From: Chaetoceros tenuissimus
Taxonomy: Eukaryota; Bacillariophyta; Thalassiosirophyceae; Chaetocerotales; Chaetocerotaceae
Assembly (NCBI GenBank): GCA_021927905.1
Contig: BLLK01000076.1
Span: forward strand, 1 to 59,726
Direction: 5' to 3'
DNA: 59,726 nucleotides
Part shown: one piece after another, positions 43,111 through 52,908 of the stretch
Layout of the letters: the number at the start of each line of letters is the position of its first letter
How positions within the stretch are numbered: the stretch's first letter is position 1
Position numbers and translations under genes: made by a program
The notes under the pieces: generated by a model
Database searches by the model: none
The model's input: the letters and a program-made list of their open reading frames with translations, nothing else
What the model was told of the DNA's origin: nothing

Positions 43111-43373
43111 AAGAAAATATATTCCTGTAATTATAAAGGAAAGGAGTGAGTATAATACTATAAAATAATAGAACTATCAGAAGGAGATGAAGAGGCGATT
43201 ATGAGCATGAATCTTGACACTCCTCAACACAAAATTGAGTAAAACTAGTGAGTACATCAATCGCTGTTCTGCAAAGTAAAATAAAACCATTCAGACTGTT
43301 AGCTCGGAGCACATATATCTCGCGACTCATATAATATATCGGTGGTTGGGTTTGATGAACATTCGGTGCCATG

Positions 43374-43531
43374 TAACACACAAAAAGAGGGATGATAGTA
43401 TCTTATAATTAGAAGCTATTTGTTCGTTGTTTGGAGATGTTGTTGGATATATTCTTCGGAGTCTTGAGAACAATGAGACGCATCACCATAGACATCAATC
43501 GTGGAGCTATATTAGTAAATGAGTGTTACAT
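43374..43531 (+). repeat. 158-bp repeat, second copy
   Basis: Direct copy of 35411-35568; the homology stops at GAGTGTTACAT on both sides. Confidence 0.85.
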
Positions 43532-43572
43532 ACAATCTCTTCCTGGTTCCATCTATTCACACTCCTTTCCAA

Positions 43573-44272
43573 TTGATCTACCCTTTGCACAAATTGGGGG
43601 GTATATTTTCATCTGGGGGAATTACACAATTTTAAGCTAAATCACTGTTAATTCGACTTTGCAGATTTTCTTCAACTAATTTAATGTTAAGCAAAGGCCC
43701 GGAAATCCACGCGACAGCAACGCTAACAAAAACCCAATTCACCTCCAATTTGAATGAAATGCATTGAATAGACCTAATTCCTATCAGTACAATTAGGATC
43801 AGACATCGGAAGAATAGACTAAAACTACTACTCGAATAGATTGCGAAGGCTGAACCTAATTGTACCATGGAAAAGAGATGCTAAAGTAGAGGAAGTCAAG
43901 ACTGAAAAGGTGGGAAACACACAACACTTTCAAATCGATAGAAATCAATTCACAACACTTTACAAAGAACAGCATTCGATGCAATATACATAGAGACTAA
44001 TAATTGTTTATTGATGTAAAAGATTTGTTTCAATATCATTTCTTTGTTATGTACAGAGCCTTTGTATTCACTCTATTGTGGTGTTCGTTTGCGATGTTGT
44101 TGAGTTTGGTGTGGAGATGCGGAAAGAGAGCAGCAGCAGAGAGCACCAGTATCTAATGTACGTACCCTACTGTGCAAATATGAAATGTCGCAGAAATCCC
44201 TTTTTACTTAAGCCCCTCCCCTCTTCCAAAAAGATGAAAATTCACCCCCCAATTTGTGCACGGGGTAGAATC
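43573..44272. mobile_element. About 0.7-kb TIR-like element
   Basis: The left end CTACCCTTTGCACAAATTGG..ATTTTCATC and the right end (inverted) CTACCCCGTGCACAAATTGG..ATTTTCATC form imperfect inverted repeats of about 38 bp. A clear target duplication is not seen. No transposase; short frames only. Confidence 0.55.
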
Positions 44273-44299
44273 CAAACAAGATCAAAGATGTTGCAACCG

Positions 44300-44433
44300 A
44301 AACAAAACTGCTTGGTTCTTACTACTTAGATCAGTTAGAGTAGAAAATATGCACGTTCCAATTGAGCCAAACATATCAAAGATGTTTGGCTCTTACTACT
44401 TAGATCAGCTAGAGTAGAAAATATGCACGTTCC
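44300..44433 (+). repeat. Two-unit tandem duplication
   Basis: The block CTTACTACTTAGATCAG(T/C)TA through ATGCACGTTCCAATT occurs twice about 75 bp apart. It ends where the inverted DUF616 fragment begins. Confidence 0.75.
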
Positions 44434-44814
44434 AATTTATGAGTTCTCCTCATAATGATATTCTCGATCCGGTCAGAAGAAGTTTAAATTTTCATAGCAA
44501 GCTCGAAATCCTAGACAAGTAGGCTACCGAAAAGGAACGGGCCTCTAGCTCTCTTCTCGAGGAGGTTCTAATAACAACTGGAGAAGTTTATCTAGCAACG
44601 ACTTTCATGACTCTTATTGGCTATCGATAACAAACATTACAATACTACATTTGTCTATATAGATAGCATAAACATTTACACTTTCAAATACATTTATTTT
44701 ATGTCCAAAACCTGCTTCCAATCGATATGTTTGCACATTTTCATTGCATTCGACAAAGTCAAGGGGTGCTTCCGACTTTGACAAAACTTATGGAAACATG
44801 GAACATTCGATCAA
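44434..44814 (-). pseudogene. 3'-terminal fragment of the DUF616 gene plus its junction
   Basis: Reverse complement of about 15670-16055. It holds the last ~35 codons of the DUF616 gene, its 3' flank, and the first bases (GAGGAGAACTCAT) of the junction that precedes the sulfotransferase fragment at 16050. The junction was therefore already present when this piece was copied. A second short partial copy follows at about 44815-44870. Confidence 0.75.
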
Positions 44815-44870
44815 AGATTTACTTTATTTCACAAGACCTGCTTCCAATCGATGTGTTTGCACAATTTATA

Positions 44871-45065
44871 AGTTCTACAGCCTCGGCATCTCTGTACGGC
44901 CTCTTCAATTCATCAACCATTAATTTCATGACAACAGACCTGCTAGCCTCCTTTCTCTTTCTCGCACCTGCTTTTGCCGTTTCTGTCTGACCAAGTGTTT
45001 TAAAGTGATCTCGTAATTCGTAATGACTTTAGAAATGATGCATACCAAAGTCTCCGCCTAGACTC
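44871..45065. other. Short unassigned stretch, possible gene remnant
   Basis: On the minus strand the bases about 44870-45000 read as plausible coding sequence (KLMVDELKRPYRDAEAVEL), without a start and interrupted upstream. I could not assign it. Confidence 0.25.
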
Positions 45066-45755
45066 ATCAAGAAATACAAAGGGAGGGAAATACAAGTACA
45101 ACTTCAAATAGTAATCGTGATGATGCAGAGAAAAGCGCAGACCTACCAGAACTAGATCGAAAAATACAACCTGAACTAAAGAAGGAAGAAACAAATCACC
45201 CCTCAAAATTCACCTCATTGGAAAAGATAGATCCGATTTTGGTAGATGAAGACACTAATTCTGAAAAAATCAGTGAATTGGAATTTTACACCACCATCCA
45301 CAATTCAGAATTCCCTGCCGAAAAAGCTGGAGAGTGGATTTACAGACCCGACGCTCGAGCTAATAACCCTTCAAAGGAACATTTACATTGTCTTGATCAA
45401 GAACGTCAGGGAAATTGTCATGATCCAGATGCATGGAAAAGTACCAATGACACAGCAAAACTGAGCAGATACAACTCGATGGCCGCAAAGGCAATTTCAA
45501 ACAGCCCCGGAATTCTTTCCGGTGACGATCCTTGGATGTGGCAATCAAAACTGCCGCAATATCGTATCTTATTATTTAAAGATCGCAATTTGTACGCAAA
45601 ACAGGTAGGAAAAGCTCTTCATAATAGGAAGATTTACCTCGTTGGAGACAGTCTTACTAGACAGTGGAGTCAATCCATGCGATGTGAACTTATCCACGTA
45701 CTCAGAATGTCACCGGAGGGCGAGTGAAAAAGTTAGATATCTTCAGGCACTTTAG
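45066..45755 (+). pseudogene. PC-esterase-like gene, truncated duplicate
   Basis: Inverted duplicate of the middle of 18424-19839, from the stem (EIQREGNTST) through the catalytic GDSLTRQWSQS. It lacks the membrane anchor. At about 45718 a two-base loss (GGAGGGCGAGTG versus GGAGGACGCCAGTG) shifts the frame, and homology ends at TATCTTCAGG. The acidic/Cys blocks and the C-terminal DxxH are absent, so it cannot be catalytic. Confidence 0.85.
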
Positions 45756-46025
45756 CCTACAAAGACTTTGAAGCAAAAGAACAAGCTAACCAGAATGTTA
45801 TGTAATAGAGGTATTCATTATCTAGGTGCCTACAAGTACTTACTTGCTTGCTTTTGATCATTGTGGTCGTAATTTTGGTAGATAGACGAGACGTAAAGAA
45901 AAGGAGGTAAAGTTACCATGTTTGGGAATAGCAGCTACAAGCAGAAATGAAGGGTTACATTGGTTAAATGCACATGTGTAGTTTTGTAATAAGATTGTTT
46001 ATTTGCTAGGGTTAGATCAGAAATA

Positions 46026-47744
46026 CTAATATTTTTTTAGAATTTCAGACAGAATGAACTTGGCTTCCATCTGTGAAATCTTCTCCATTTCGTGTTCATA
46101 ATGGCTAAAGTCTGGTGCGCTATCCCACACAGGGTCAATGAGAAAGCTAGTATCAATGAATGAGACTGGCACGAGTGTTGTATTCCTGCTCTCTTGTTTA
46201 GAGAAACCATCCGCAATATCGTGAAGTATTTTGTTTGCAATCTCAGCATTGATAGGAGTCCGAAAATCACGTGGAGGGCACGATCTACGGTCCCACCCCA
46301 TTCCACATGCGTGGGCGGACCTTAACAGGATCCTTTGGAGAGGGGATTTTATTCTGAAAGACTCTCGTTGGAGGAATCTCACTGACTCTGTCAAAGCATT
46401 TTGCCACTCAGTAAAGTTGACATTTGTCCAACCCGCTTCTAATCGTTTGAAACTGAAAGGCCATTGAAACAATCCTAAAACAATATGGGTACACCCCATT
46501 TTGCCAAGGTCCCAAGACTCAGATTTTCCAACTGTATTGGGATAACTTTCACGCATCATGGAGCATCCAATGGGCGCATTTGCTAGCTTCTCAGTACCGT
46601 TAAAGTGCACCTTAAGATTTCCCAAACAATTATTTTTTAGTACTCTTGAATGGCTAGCACCTAAGAAACAGACTTCAACTTTCTTCCCTGTGGCAAGTCT
46701 TCGCTGATGTTGTTCTAAAAGCGTACCTAAACCAGGTTGGTTGAGTTCTGCATCTGGTCCTGAATCATTCCAGAGAAAGTTGTAATCATTGAAGGGCTTC
46801 AAGCGATCTTCATTGAATTGTTTGCAATACCTGCTTGGTTTATTGGTCCTTTTTCTACACGATTCGGGTTGAAATCGTGTGAAGACTGGCGTTGGTTGTT
46901 CAAGTAGAGGACCATTGCTACTAAACTTGTTGATGTTGTGCCTCAATTGATGCTGATCGGAGAGGACACTCTTGTGTAACCACCTCCCCCTGACCTTCTT
47001 GTTTTCCAACCTTTGATGAAAAAGGTTGACTGCAATTGAGGCGTTATTTTTGCTTGTGATGAGGCCGTTTTCATCCGTCCTGTCTGCAAGGCACACAGTC
47101 ATGAGGTTCAAGCTTGATTGGAAGCCTTCTTCATATTTCTCGCACAGCAAAAGCAGGATTTCCACATGGTAATTGCCAGACTTTGGCATGTGAAAGAGAT
47201 CATAGGTCCCTACTACAACATCATCAATGACATCCTCAAAATTGATCATTGACAAAGACCATCCAGATATCCGTCCCTTGAAGACAGGGCTATGGCAACT
47301 TCGCTGAGGTTTTAAATGAATTTCAATGCGAGATTTTATTGGAATGTGAAGAATCTGCAAAATGTCGGAGGTGACATAGCTATAATAGTGGTTTGAGGCG
47401 ATGTTCTGCGCTGATGATTTGATGTCATCATGATTTTTTGGCTTTACTGTTCTTGCCTTGGCAACTGAATCCAATTGAGAGATGCTTGGAGGAATTGAAG
47501 ATTCCTGTCCATCCTCAGCATCAGTTTGATTGTCACCAGGTGCAGCTGCTGCTGCAACTGCATCTAGTTGAATTTTCATCATCTTTTCCTTCTTTGTTTT
47601 GGCGTTTTTTGGCTCAGTTGGCACATATCCTACTTTGGTATTTCTACTGCTGACTTCAAACAGGGTATAACACACCAAGATTATGCACACGAAGATCAGC
47701 AATGCACTGATTTTCTTCCGATTTGTCCTCAGTTTGCTAATCAT
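46026..47744 (-). CDS. SGNH/NXPE-like membrane protein, possible glycan acyltransferase/esterase
   Basis: Intact frame of 572 residues. MISKLRTNRKKISALLIFVC begins a type II anchor, followed by a Lys/Glu-rich stem. A beta-rich domain (about residues 140-250: IEIHLKPQRSCHS, DLFHMPKSGNYHVEI) resembles the filamin/Ig-like part of NXPE and related proteins. The C-terminal SGNH-like hydrolase domain begins with CFLGASHSR (block I, about residue 357), continues with THIVLGLFQWPF, and ends with DFSHYEHE as candidate Asp-His block (about 548). Such proteins modify polysaccharide acyl groups. The start is supported by the anchor. The upstream region contains the repeat at 47846-48060, about 100 bp from the ATG. 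Confidence 0.7.
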   Translation of the reverse strand: MISKLRTNRKKISALLIFVCIILVCYTLFEVSSRNTKVGYVPTEPKNAKTKKEKMMKIQLDAVAAAAAPGDNQTDAEDGQESSIPPSISQLDSVAKARTVKPKNHDDIKSSAQNIASNHYYSYVTSDILQILHIPIKSRIEIHLKPQRSCHSPVFKGRISGWSLSMINFEDVIDDVVVGTYDLFHMPKSGNYHVEILLLLCEKYEEGFQSSLNLMTVCLADRTDENGLITSKNNASIAVNLFHQRLENKKVRGRWLHKSVLSDQHQLRHNINKFSSNGPLLEQPTPVFTRFQPESCRKRTNKPSRYCKQFNEDRLKPFNDYNFLWNDSGPDAELNQPGLGTLLEQHQRRLATGKKVEVCFLGASHSRVLKNNCLGNLKVHFNGTEKLANAPIGCSMMRESYPNTVGKSESWDLGKMGCTHIVLGLFQWPFSFKRLEAGWTNVNFTEWQNALTESVRFLQRESFRIKSPLQRILLRSAHACGMGWDRRSCPPRDFRTPINAEIANKILHDIADGFSKQESRNTTLVPVSFIDTSFLIDPVWDSAPDFSHYEHEMEKISQMEAKFILSEILKKY

Positions 47745-47845
47745 TATTCCTTTTTTTTGCTAGTAATATGATAAAAGTGCTAAGTAGGGGAATGAATGTA
47801 CATTACTATGAATTATGAACAGTAATGTGGATTTGTGATGCGAGA

Positions 47846-48060
47846 GCAGAAGACAGTAGCTTGGGTAGGAGACGTTTTCTTTCTCAAAAGGGAGGCATCA
47901 ATAAGACCTTGAATCAAAATGTCAAGATCTAGATCAGGATCGCCGAATTTCGGATGGCCTGGAGGAATTGTCACTTTTTTGGAAATTGGAGAAATGTCTC
48001 GGTTTCACCCGACTGCCTTAGAAGAGGGAGAACTTTTCATGATGACCCGAACAGGCCCTT
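47846..48060 (+). promoter_or_regulatory. Upstream repeat of the SGNH gene
   Basis: Near-identical to 52909-53122: GCAGAAGACAGTAGCTTGGG, AAGATCTAGATCAGGATCGC, GTTTCACCCGACTGCC, CATGATGACCCGAACAGG. Each copy lies 100-140 bp before a minus-strand glycan gene start, same orientation. It could be a mobile repeat that brings promoter elements or a conserved regulatory block. Confidence 0.6.
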
Positions 48061-49054
48061 TAGAGGAGATAGAGAGAGGAAAAGAATTTTATGATCTTTT
48101 TAAAATGACCCGAGGGCCCTTTCCAAGACTGAAGTTCAAGAGTTCATGATTCTCTCAGAGGCTTCTCCCTTCTTGAACCCTGATCAGAAGAGGATCTTTC
48201 TATTAATGACCTGAACACTTCAACCATTTCTTTTTCCCAAGAGATTACCTTTTTCTCCTCAGGGAATCAGAGTTTTTTTAAAGACCCGAGCACTTCAACC
48301 ATTTATTTTTTCCCAAGTTAGCTATTAGAACCCTTCCAGGGAAGGAGAACGAGAGGAATTCTCTTAAAAAGAGATAGAAAAGGTCTCCCTGACGTCATCT
48401 TTGGACTCCAATGCTAGCTAGTCATTGGATTCTCATGAATATGCCATCTGATCCAACTGCTTTGTCCATCCAACTTTTCCGAAGTTCTTATTCTCGTATA
48501 TTGAAAGAGATGCTGACATGCACTGTAGAAATGGTTTTGACAGTGAAGGATCCCATCAACAATCAGACTGTATTACTTGTCCACAGTGGTGGAAGGCATA
48601 AACCTGGCGAAAAGATTGGAGGGATGTCACGTAATGGTTTGTCCTAAATTTCATAGAGACGCAGTTTGGCCATCAAAGATGAATCCATCGAGACAGCTTT
48701 GGGAATATCGACAATACATTGAAAAAGACGTCTATAACAGAGCGCTTTACAATTAACCTGAAGGACCAAGATTTACAAAATCTCATGTCATTGGATCAAG
48801 TGAAAGAAAGATATTAACAGCACGACTCTGGAATTAGGTTTCAACTTCAAGGTGTTGGAGCCGACATCGTCATTCCATTCAAGCAGAAGCAACCGAGTAA
48901 ATGGTACTGATAAGTTCAAATTACTGGGTCTTGTCACTTGCTACGTAGATGGATCCATAATTTTCATCAGAGTGCTTTGAAAAGAAAGTCTCTCACTTCA
49001 TTATATAGAAGACACAGTGGATTTACGCGGCCCGGTAACATTTATTCGTCATAA
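48061..49054. other. Repeat tail and possible degenerate gene
   Basis: 48061-48360 holds several copies of GACC(T/C)GAACACTTCAACC-like sequence. From about 48500 to 48750 the plus strand reads protein-like in shifting frames (for example VKDPINNQTVLLVHSGG and CPKFHRDAVWPSKMNPSRQL), but stops and frame changes prevent a gene call, and the family was not recognised. The remainder to 49054 shows nothing. Confidence 0.3.
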
Positions 49055-50150
49055 ACTATATTATGAAATCCATGCCATTAGACGATCTGAAATTTTCTAT
49101 TGACTCGGATCCTCTACTAAATCAATAATTATGACTTGCGAGATATTGCATCGATACCGTTTATGATGCTGCTGTCAAAGCCAATTGCGCTGACAGTTGT
49201 GTGCTCTGTCCAATCTAAAAAGGGCCTGTGCTGTTAGGTTGCCCCAACAAGTTTGTATATGTTCTTCATTCTTTCATAGCTGTGTGAGGTTGAGGAACCG
49301 TATCCTTTCATGGATGCTTGAGTTCTCCCCGCAGCATACATGTTTTGAATACTATTTCCTTGCTTGTCAGGCTTCTTTGTCAATAAGCAAGTACTGATTC
49401 ATTTATTTCTGTGTGGGCTTTGACTGGTGAAAGTTCAGTAGCCAAATAATACCATAAAAAATAATATATGTTTTACTCTTTTCTATTTTGGCAACATTAG
49501 TTCGTTGTCATGTAATGTACAATCATGTGACATTCTATTGTGATATTGTTGTAACATAGCTCTGTATTTATTTACTTCCCCCTTCTTCATCTATGTCTGG
49601 TCACGATATTTTCGTTCGACAGATTCTATTAACAATGCCATATTTTCGTCCGTGGATTCTCTCAGTAGAAATGCATTCCACTATAGTTGTTCACGGCTTT
49701 TGTAAGCAATTTCTGAAGAAAAGTACTACAGCATCTTTAAAACAATCACATCACATAGCATTGGTCGATACAATCCAAGTCTTTCTCTATCTGCTTGAGT
49801 ATTGTATTTGTACATCACTTTGACATTCATGGCAACTATTCATACAGTTCATACAGAGCCCACACTCCAACAATAATTTCTCCTAGCAGGTAGACGAAAT
49901 TGGATTGATAATCCTGAACAAGGTGTAATACCAATCAATTCGCCTCCTGACTTCTTACCAACAGGGACAGACTAGACAAAAACATACAAAGTGGTACTTG
50001 ACTCTTCTTGACTTCTTCCAGAGAGACATCATTCTTTATCAACATAGATTGTAGGTAGGAAGTAAAAGACTTTTGCACAAAACTACAAACAGAGAAGAAT
50101 TCCAGGAACTGGCAGCCCTGGGATTTTGTATAAAATAGAACTGGACACAA
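49055..50150 (+). repeat. 1.1-kb unit, second copy
   Basis: Direct, diverged duplicate of 34290-35400. Here it ends about 20 bp before the 3' end of the DUF616 gene; there it ends near the 158-bp repeat. Confidence 0.75.
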
Positions 50151-50172
50151 AGATCGACAATTTCAAATACAT

Positions 50173-52773
50173 TTACTTTATTTCAAAGACCTTTTTCCAA
50201 TCGATTTGTTTGCATATTTTTATTGCATTCGACTCATTTGTGAAAGTCAAGGGGTGCTTTCGACTTTGACAAAACTTATGGAAACATGGAACATTCGATC
50301 CATCCGGTAGCTTTACATTTGCAGAGCGCTGAAAGGGTAGCTTACTTTGTCCAAGTTTGGTGACAGTTATGTTTCTTTCGTCCACTATCCATTTCAGTAA
50401 CATTTCACTGTTGCACCCACGCTTTCCACCTTTTGTCAGATCATCTGGCAGTAGTTTCATGCAACCCTTGACATCTTTCTTCGATAGTTCTGAATAATAA
50501 TTTCCAAATACGTCTGCAGTGTCACGTCGCGAAACTAGGATATGGTCATTTATTTCACTTGGTTGTAGAGGAGGATCCCTTGCATCACATGCAGGGATGA
50601 AAATGTCTCCACCTTTAGCTATAAGATTGCGTATGTCAAACTCTTTCAACCAGAGAGAGTCGTCACGAAGGAACATGACATAATCGTATTTAAAACCTTC
50701 TTCCTTTTCCCAATTGGTGGCAGTCTTCCACAAACTCTGTATAGCGAGATGCAACCTCAAAAGATTCCTATTTGCATTTGCAGTCCTTTGCGATATAGCA
50801 GCGTTTCTACTGTCAATGATAGGAAATCTTGAGTCTGGATCTTCGTCTGGGTGTTCTTGTAGGGCTCTTTCTCTTCTAGCGATAAGCATTGGCTCAGAAT
50901 CTATATCAATAGATTCCTGCAAATTCACGGCACCTACAGACGAGGTCAGACTGGCAATTTTGGTTCGTATATATTCCTCTATGTCAACAAAATCTTCAAC
51001 AGAAGAAGAAGGTAGTGTGGGATCTGGCTGAAGGCGGTCTGTGTATCCTGAGTCTGACCTGTAAGCTTTCATTCGAGCGGTGCTTAGTGACACATAATAG
51101 TCAACGGATGCTCTTTTTTTCATAGGTTTTATCAAATTTTTCAGAGCAGAATCAAAAATGAACCTATTCAAAGTACCCGCTACAATCACAGCAACTCTCG
51201 GCTTTGTTGACGTTGTGGTGGTCGTTGGTGTAGTCTCATTGTCCTTGATCATTTCCTCATCAATATGTGTGTTGGAACTTGCTACACATCGAGAAAAGCT
51301 CCTATAGTACCAATGGCAGCTTCTCTTTGCAATGTGTAACATAGGTCTTTGCTTTTCATTAATATATATGCGGTCGCGATATTCTTGACCAGAAACTTGC
51401 ATATGAGGAGAAAGCCTCAACCCTGAGCTTGCTAGTACATGTGGAAATGAAATCTGATCTCGGTCGGAGAAACAGTGTATTTCACTGAGCCATGAACACC
51501 CAAAATCTCCATTAAATTTGCGGCAGGTTGAATTACGCATATCATAAACGATGAAGGCAGTATCAACAAGTGGATGCTGATTGTAAAATAACTGACTCGA
51601 CTGTAGTGCTTCATTACTATGCATTTCCTCGTAGTGTTGACACTGGAGTCGTAGAGTTTCGAGATCATCAGATACAGTAGGTCTCTTTTCAGCAGAAGCA
51701 ATAATAGCCTCGCAATGAGCTTTAAAACTGACTGTCGAGGAGTCTCCAACAGAAGCTTTATCAGGAGGCAATCCCATGTAGCTCGAGCAAACACCATAGC
51801 GACCAACGGTACGATTGAAGTGTAGTAAGTAATCGCTTGGTAAACCTTTGGGCGAAGGCATATTGCCATGATTCGATTGAAGAAGTTTAGCATCCTGCCA
51901 AATCACTCTATCAGCCCAAGGGAAGATTAGACCAGGATTCAGCTTCAAGATTTTTGTATTCCGACGGTTGTTCTTGTATGGCATTCTAGATGGGTCAATC
52001 ACAACGAGCCGCTGAGAACCATCTGATGATAGAAGGTCTCCCGTATGATCAACATCAGTCACAAATTGGAAAAAGCAAGTTCCATGACGTCGAACCACTT
52101 TGATACTATGGTCACCAAGAAAATTTGATGATCGCATCCATTGCTCATATTTGCTTCCAAGAGCAGCTCCGTAGACTACTAATTCTTTGCACTTGCTTGC
52201 AAACTTCTTTGCAATATCTTCTTGTAATTCTCTCAAATATTCTGCATTGTCTCCACAAAGCCCACAAGAGCGCTTATAGGAAGCAGAACTGAAAATAGAG
52301 CGATGTGGATCCTTCATACATGTACCATCCAATATCCAGGGAACATTCTTCTCTGGTGAATGGCATTGTATTTTCGGTGCCACTCCTACTGCTTGTCTCA
52401 AGAGTGTTGATGTAGATACATTTCGAGACACCATGCTTTTCATATCATGCTCCTTACTCTCTGTATGATTGCTACTGGAAGAAGAAGAATCATACAAACG
52501 TTGCTTTTGAAGTAAGTCGAAATGAGCTTCTCTACTGGAAAATACATGCTGTCGCTGATTCTTCATCGACATGCTGTCCTTGTCTGGGGCTTTGATAATG
52601 TTGGCACTGACAATCTTTAGGTCTAAGGCGATAGAAATGTTGAGAATAATTGTTAGGAACAAAAGGAGTAACATTCCCAATAGGATCAATTCAATTTTCT
52701 TCATCTTTCGCTTCTTCATCTTTCGTATCTTCATATTTGATTGGGAATGAATATAGGCATTGTTGTGCGTCAT
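50173..52773 (-). CDS. DUF616 (TOD1/MUCI70-like) two-domain glycosyltransferase-like protein
   Basis: Intact frame of 866 residues. A basic tail is followed by a membrane anchor (IELILLGMLLLLFLTIILNI, about residues 27-46) and a Ser-rich stem. The DUF616 domain (about 195-470) reads CKELVVYGAALGSKYE, RHGTCFFQFVTDVD, RVIWQDAKL and WLSEIHCFSDRDQISFPHV, as in plant MUCI70/TOD1, Golgi proteins needed for pectin and mucilage structure. A Thr-rich linker precedes a second domain (about 515-866) with RVAVIVAGTLNRF and YVMFLRDDSLW, where DD may be the nucleotide-sugar site. Met14 is an alternative start that also keeps the anchor. It is the only full-length copy here; fragments lie at 13801-15787 and 44434-44814. 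Confidence 0.8.
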   Translation of the reverse strand: MTHNNAYIHSQSNMKIRKMKKRKMKKIELILLGMLLLLFLTIILNISIALDLKIVSANIIKAPDKDSMSMKNQRQHVFSSREAHFDLLQKQRLYDSSSSSSNHTESKEHDMKSMVSRNVSTSTLLRQAVGVAPKIQCHSPEKNVPWILDGTCMKDPHRSIFSSASYKRSCGLCGDNAEYLRELQEDIAKKFASKCKELVVYGAALGSKYEQWMRSSNFLGDHSIKVVRRHGTCFFQFVTDVDHTGDLLSSDGSQRLVVIDPSRMPYKNNRRNTKILKLNPGLIFPWADRVIWQDAKLLQSNHGNMPSPKGLPSDYLLHFNRTVGRYGVCSSYMGLPPDKASVGDSSTVSFKAHCEAIIASAEKRPTVSDDLETLRLQCQHYEEMHSNEALQSSQLFYNQHPLVDTAFIVYDMRNSTCRKFNGDFGCSWLSEIHCFSDRDQISFPHVLASSGLRLSPHMQVSGQEYRDRIYINEKQRPMLHIAKRSCHWYYRSFSRCVASSNTHIDEEMIKDNETTPTTTTTSTKPRVAVIVAGTLNRFIFDSALKNLIKPMKKRASVDYYVSLSTARMKAYRSDSGYTDRLQPDPTLPSSSVEDFVDIEEYIRTKIASLTSSVGAVNLQESIDIDSEPMLIARRERALQEHPDEDPDSRFPIIDSRNAAISQRTANANRNLLRLHLAIQSLWKTATNWEKEEGFKYDYVMFLRDDSLWLKEFDIRNLIAKGGDIFIPACDARDPPLQPSEINDHILVSRRDTADVFGNYYSELSKKDVKGCMKLLPDDLTKGGKRGCNSEMLLKWIVDERNITVTKLGQSKLPFQRSANVKLPDGSNVPCFHKFCQSRKHPLTFTNESNAIKICKQIDWKKVFEIK

Positions 52774-52908
52774 AGAGAAGAAGAAGAAGTATAAAATCCT
52801 ATTCGAGGGAGAAGCTATGAATTGGCGATTACTCGTACATATTTTTCCTATTGGAAAATGTCAATATCTTGGAACATACGAGCGAATATTTACGTGATTT
52901 GGGATGGA

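Larger units (their letters stand above)
36950..43190. repeat. Complex purine-rich satellite region
   Basis: About 6.2 kb with many more purines on the plus strand and no gene. Ordered tandem arrays (separate entries) are embedded in diverged higher-order repeats. For example, 38770-38930 and 41820-41960 are near-identical, and 38030-38160 resembles 39050-39170 (CTGCTGC(C/G)AAGATGA, GTTCCAAAATGAGAG). ORF-like frames in the arrays result from the period being a multiple of three. Confidence 0.8.

Noticed and set aside
45000-45206. 68-codon minus-strand frame
   Set aside because: It is mostly antisense to the PC-esterase pseudogene stem and shows no family features.
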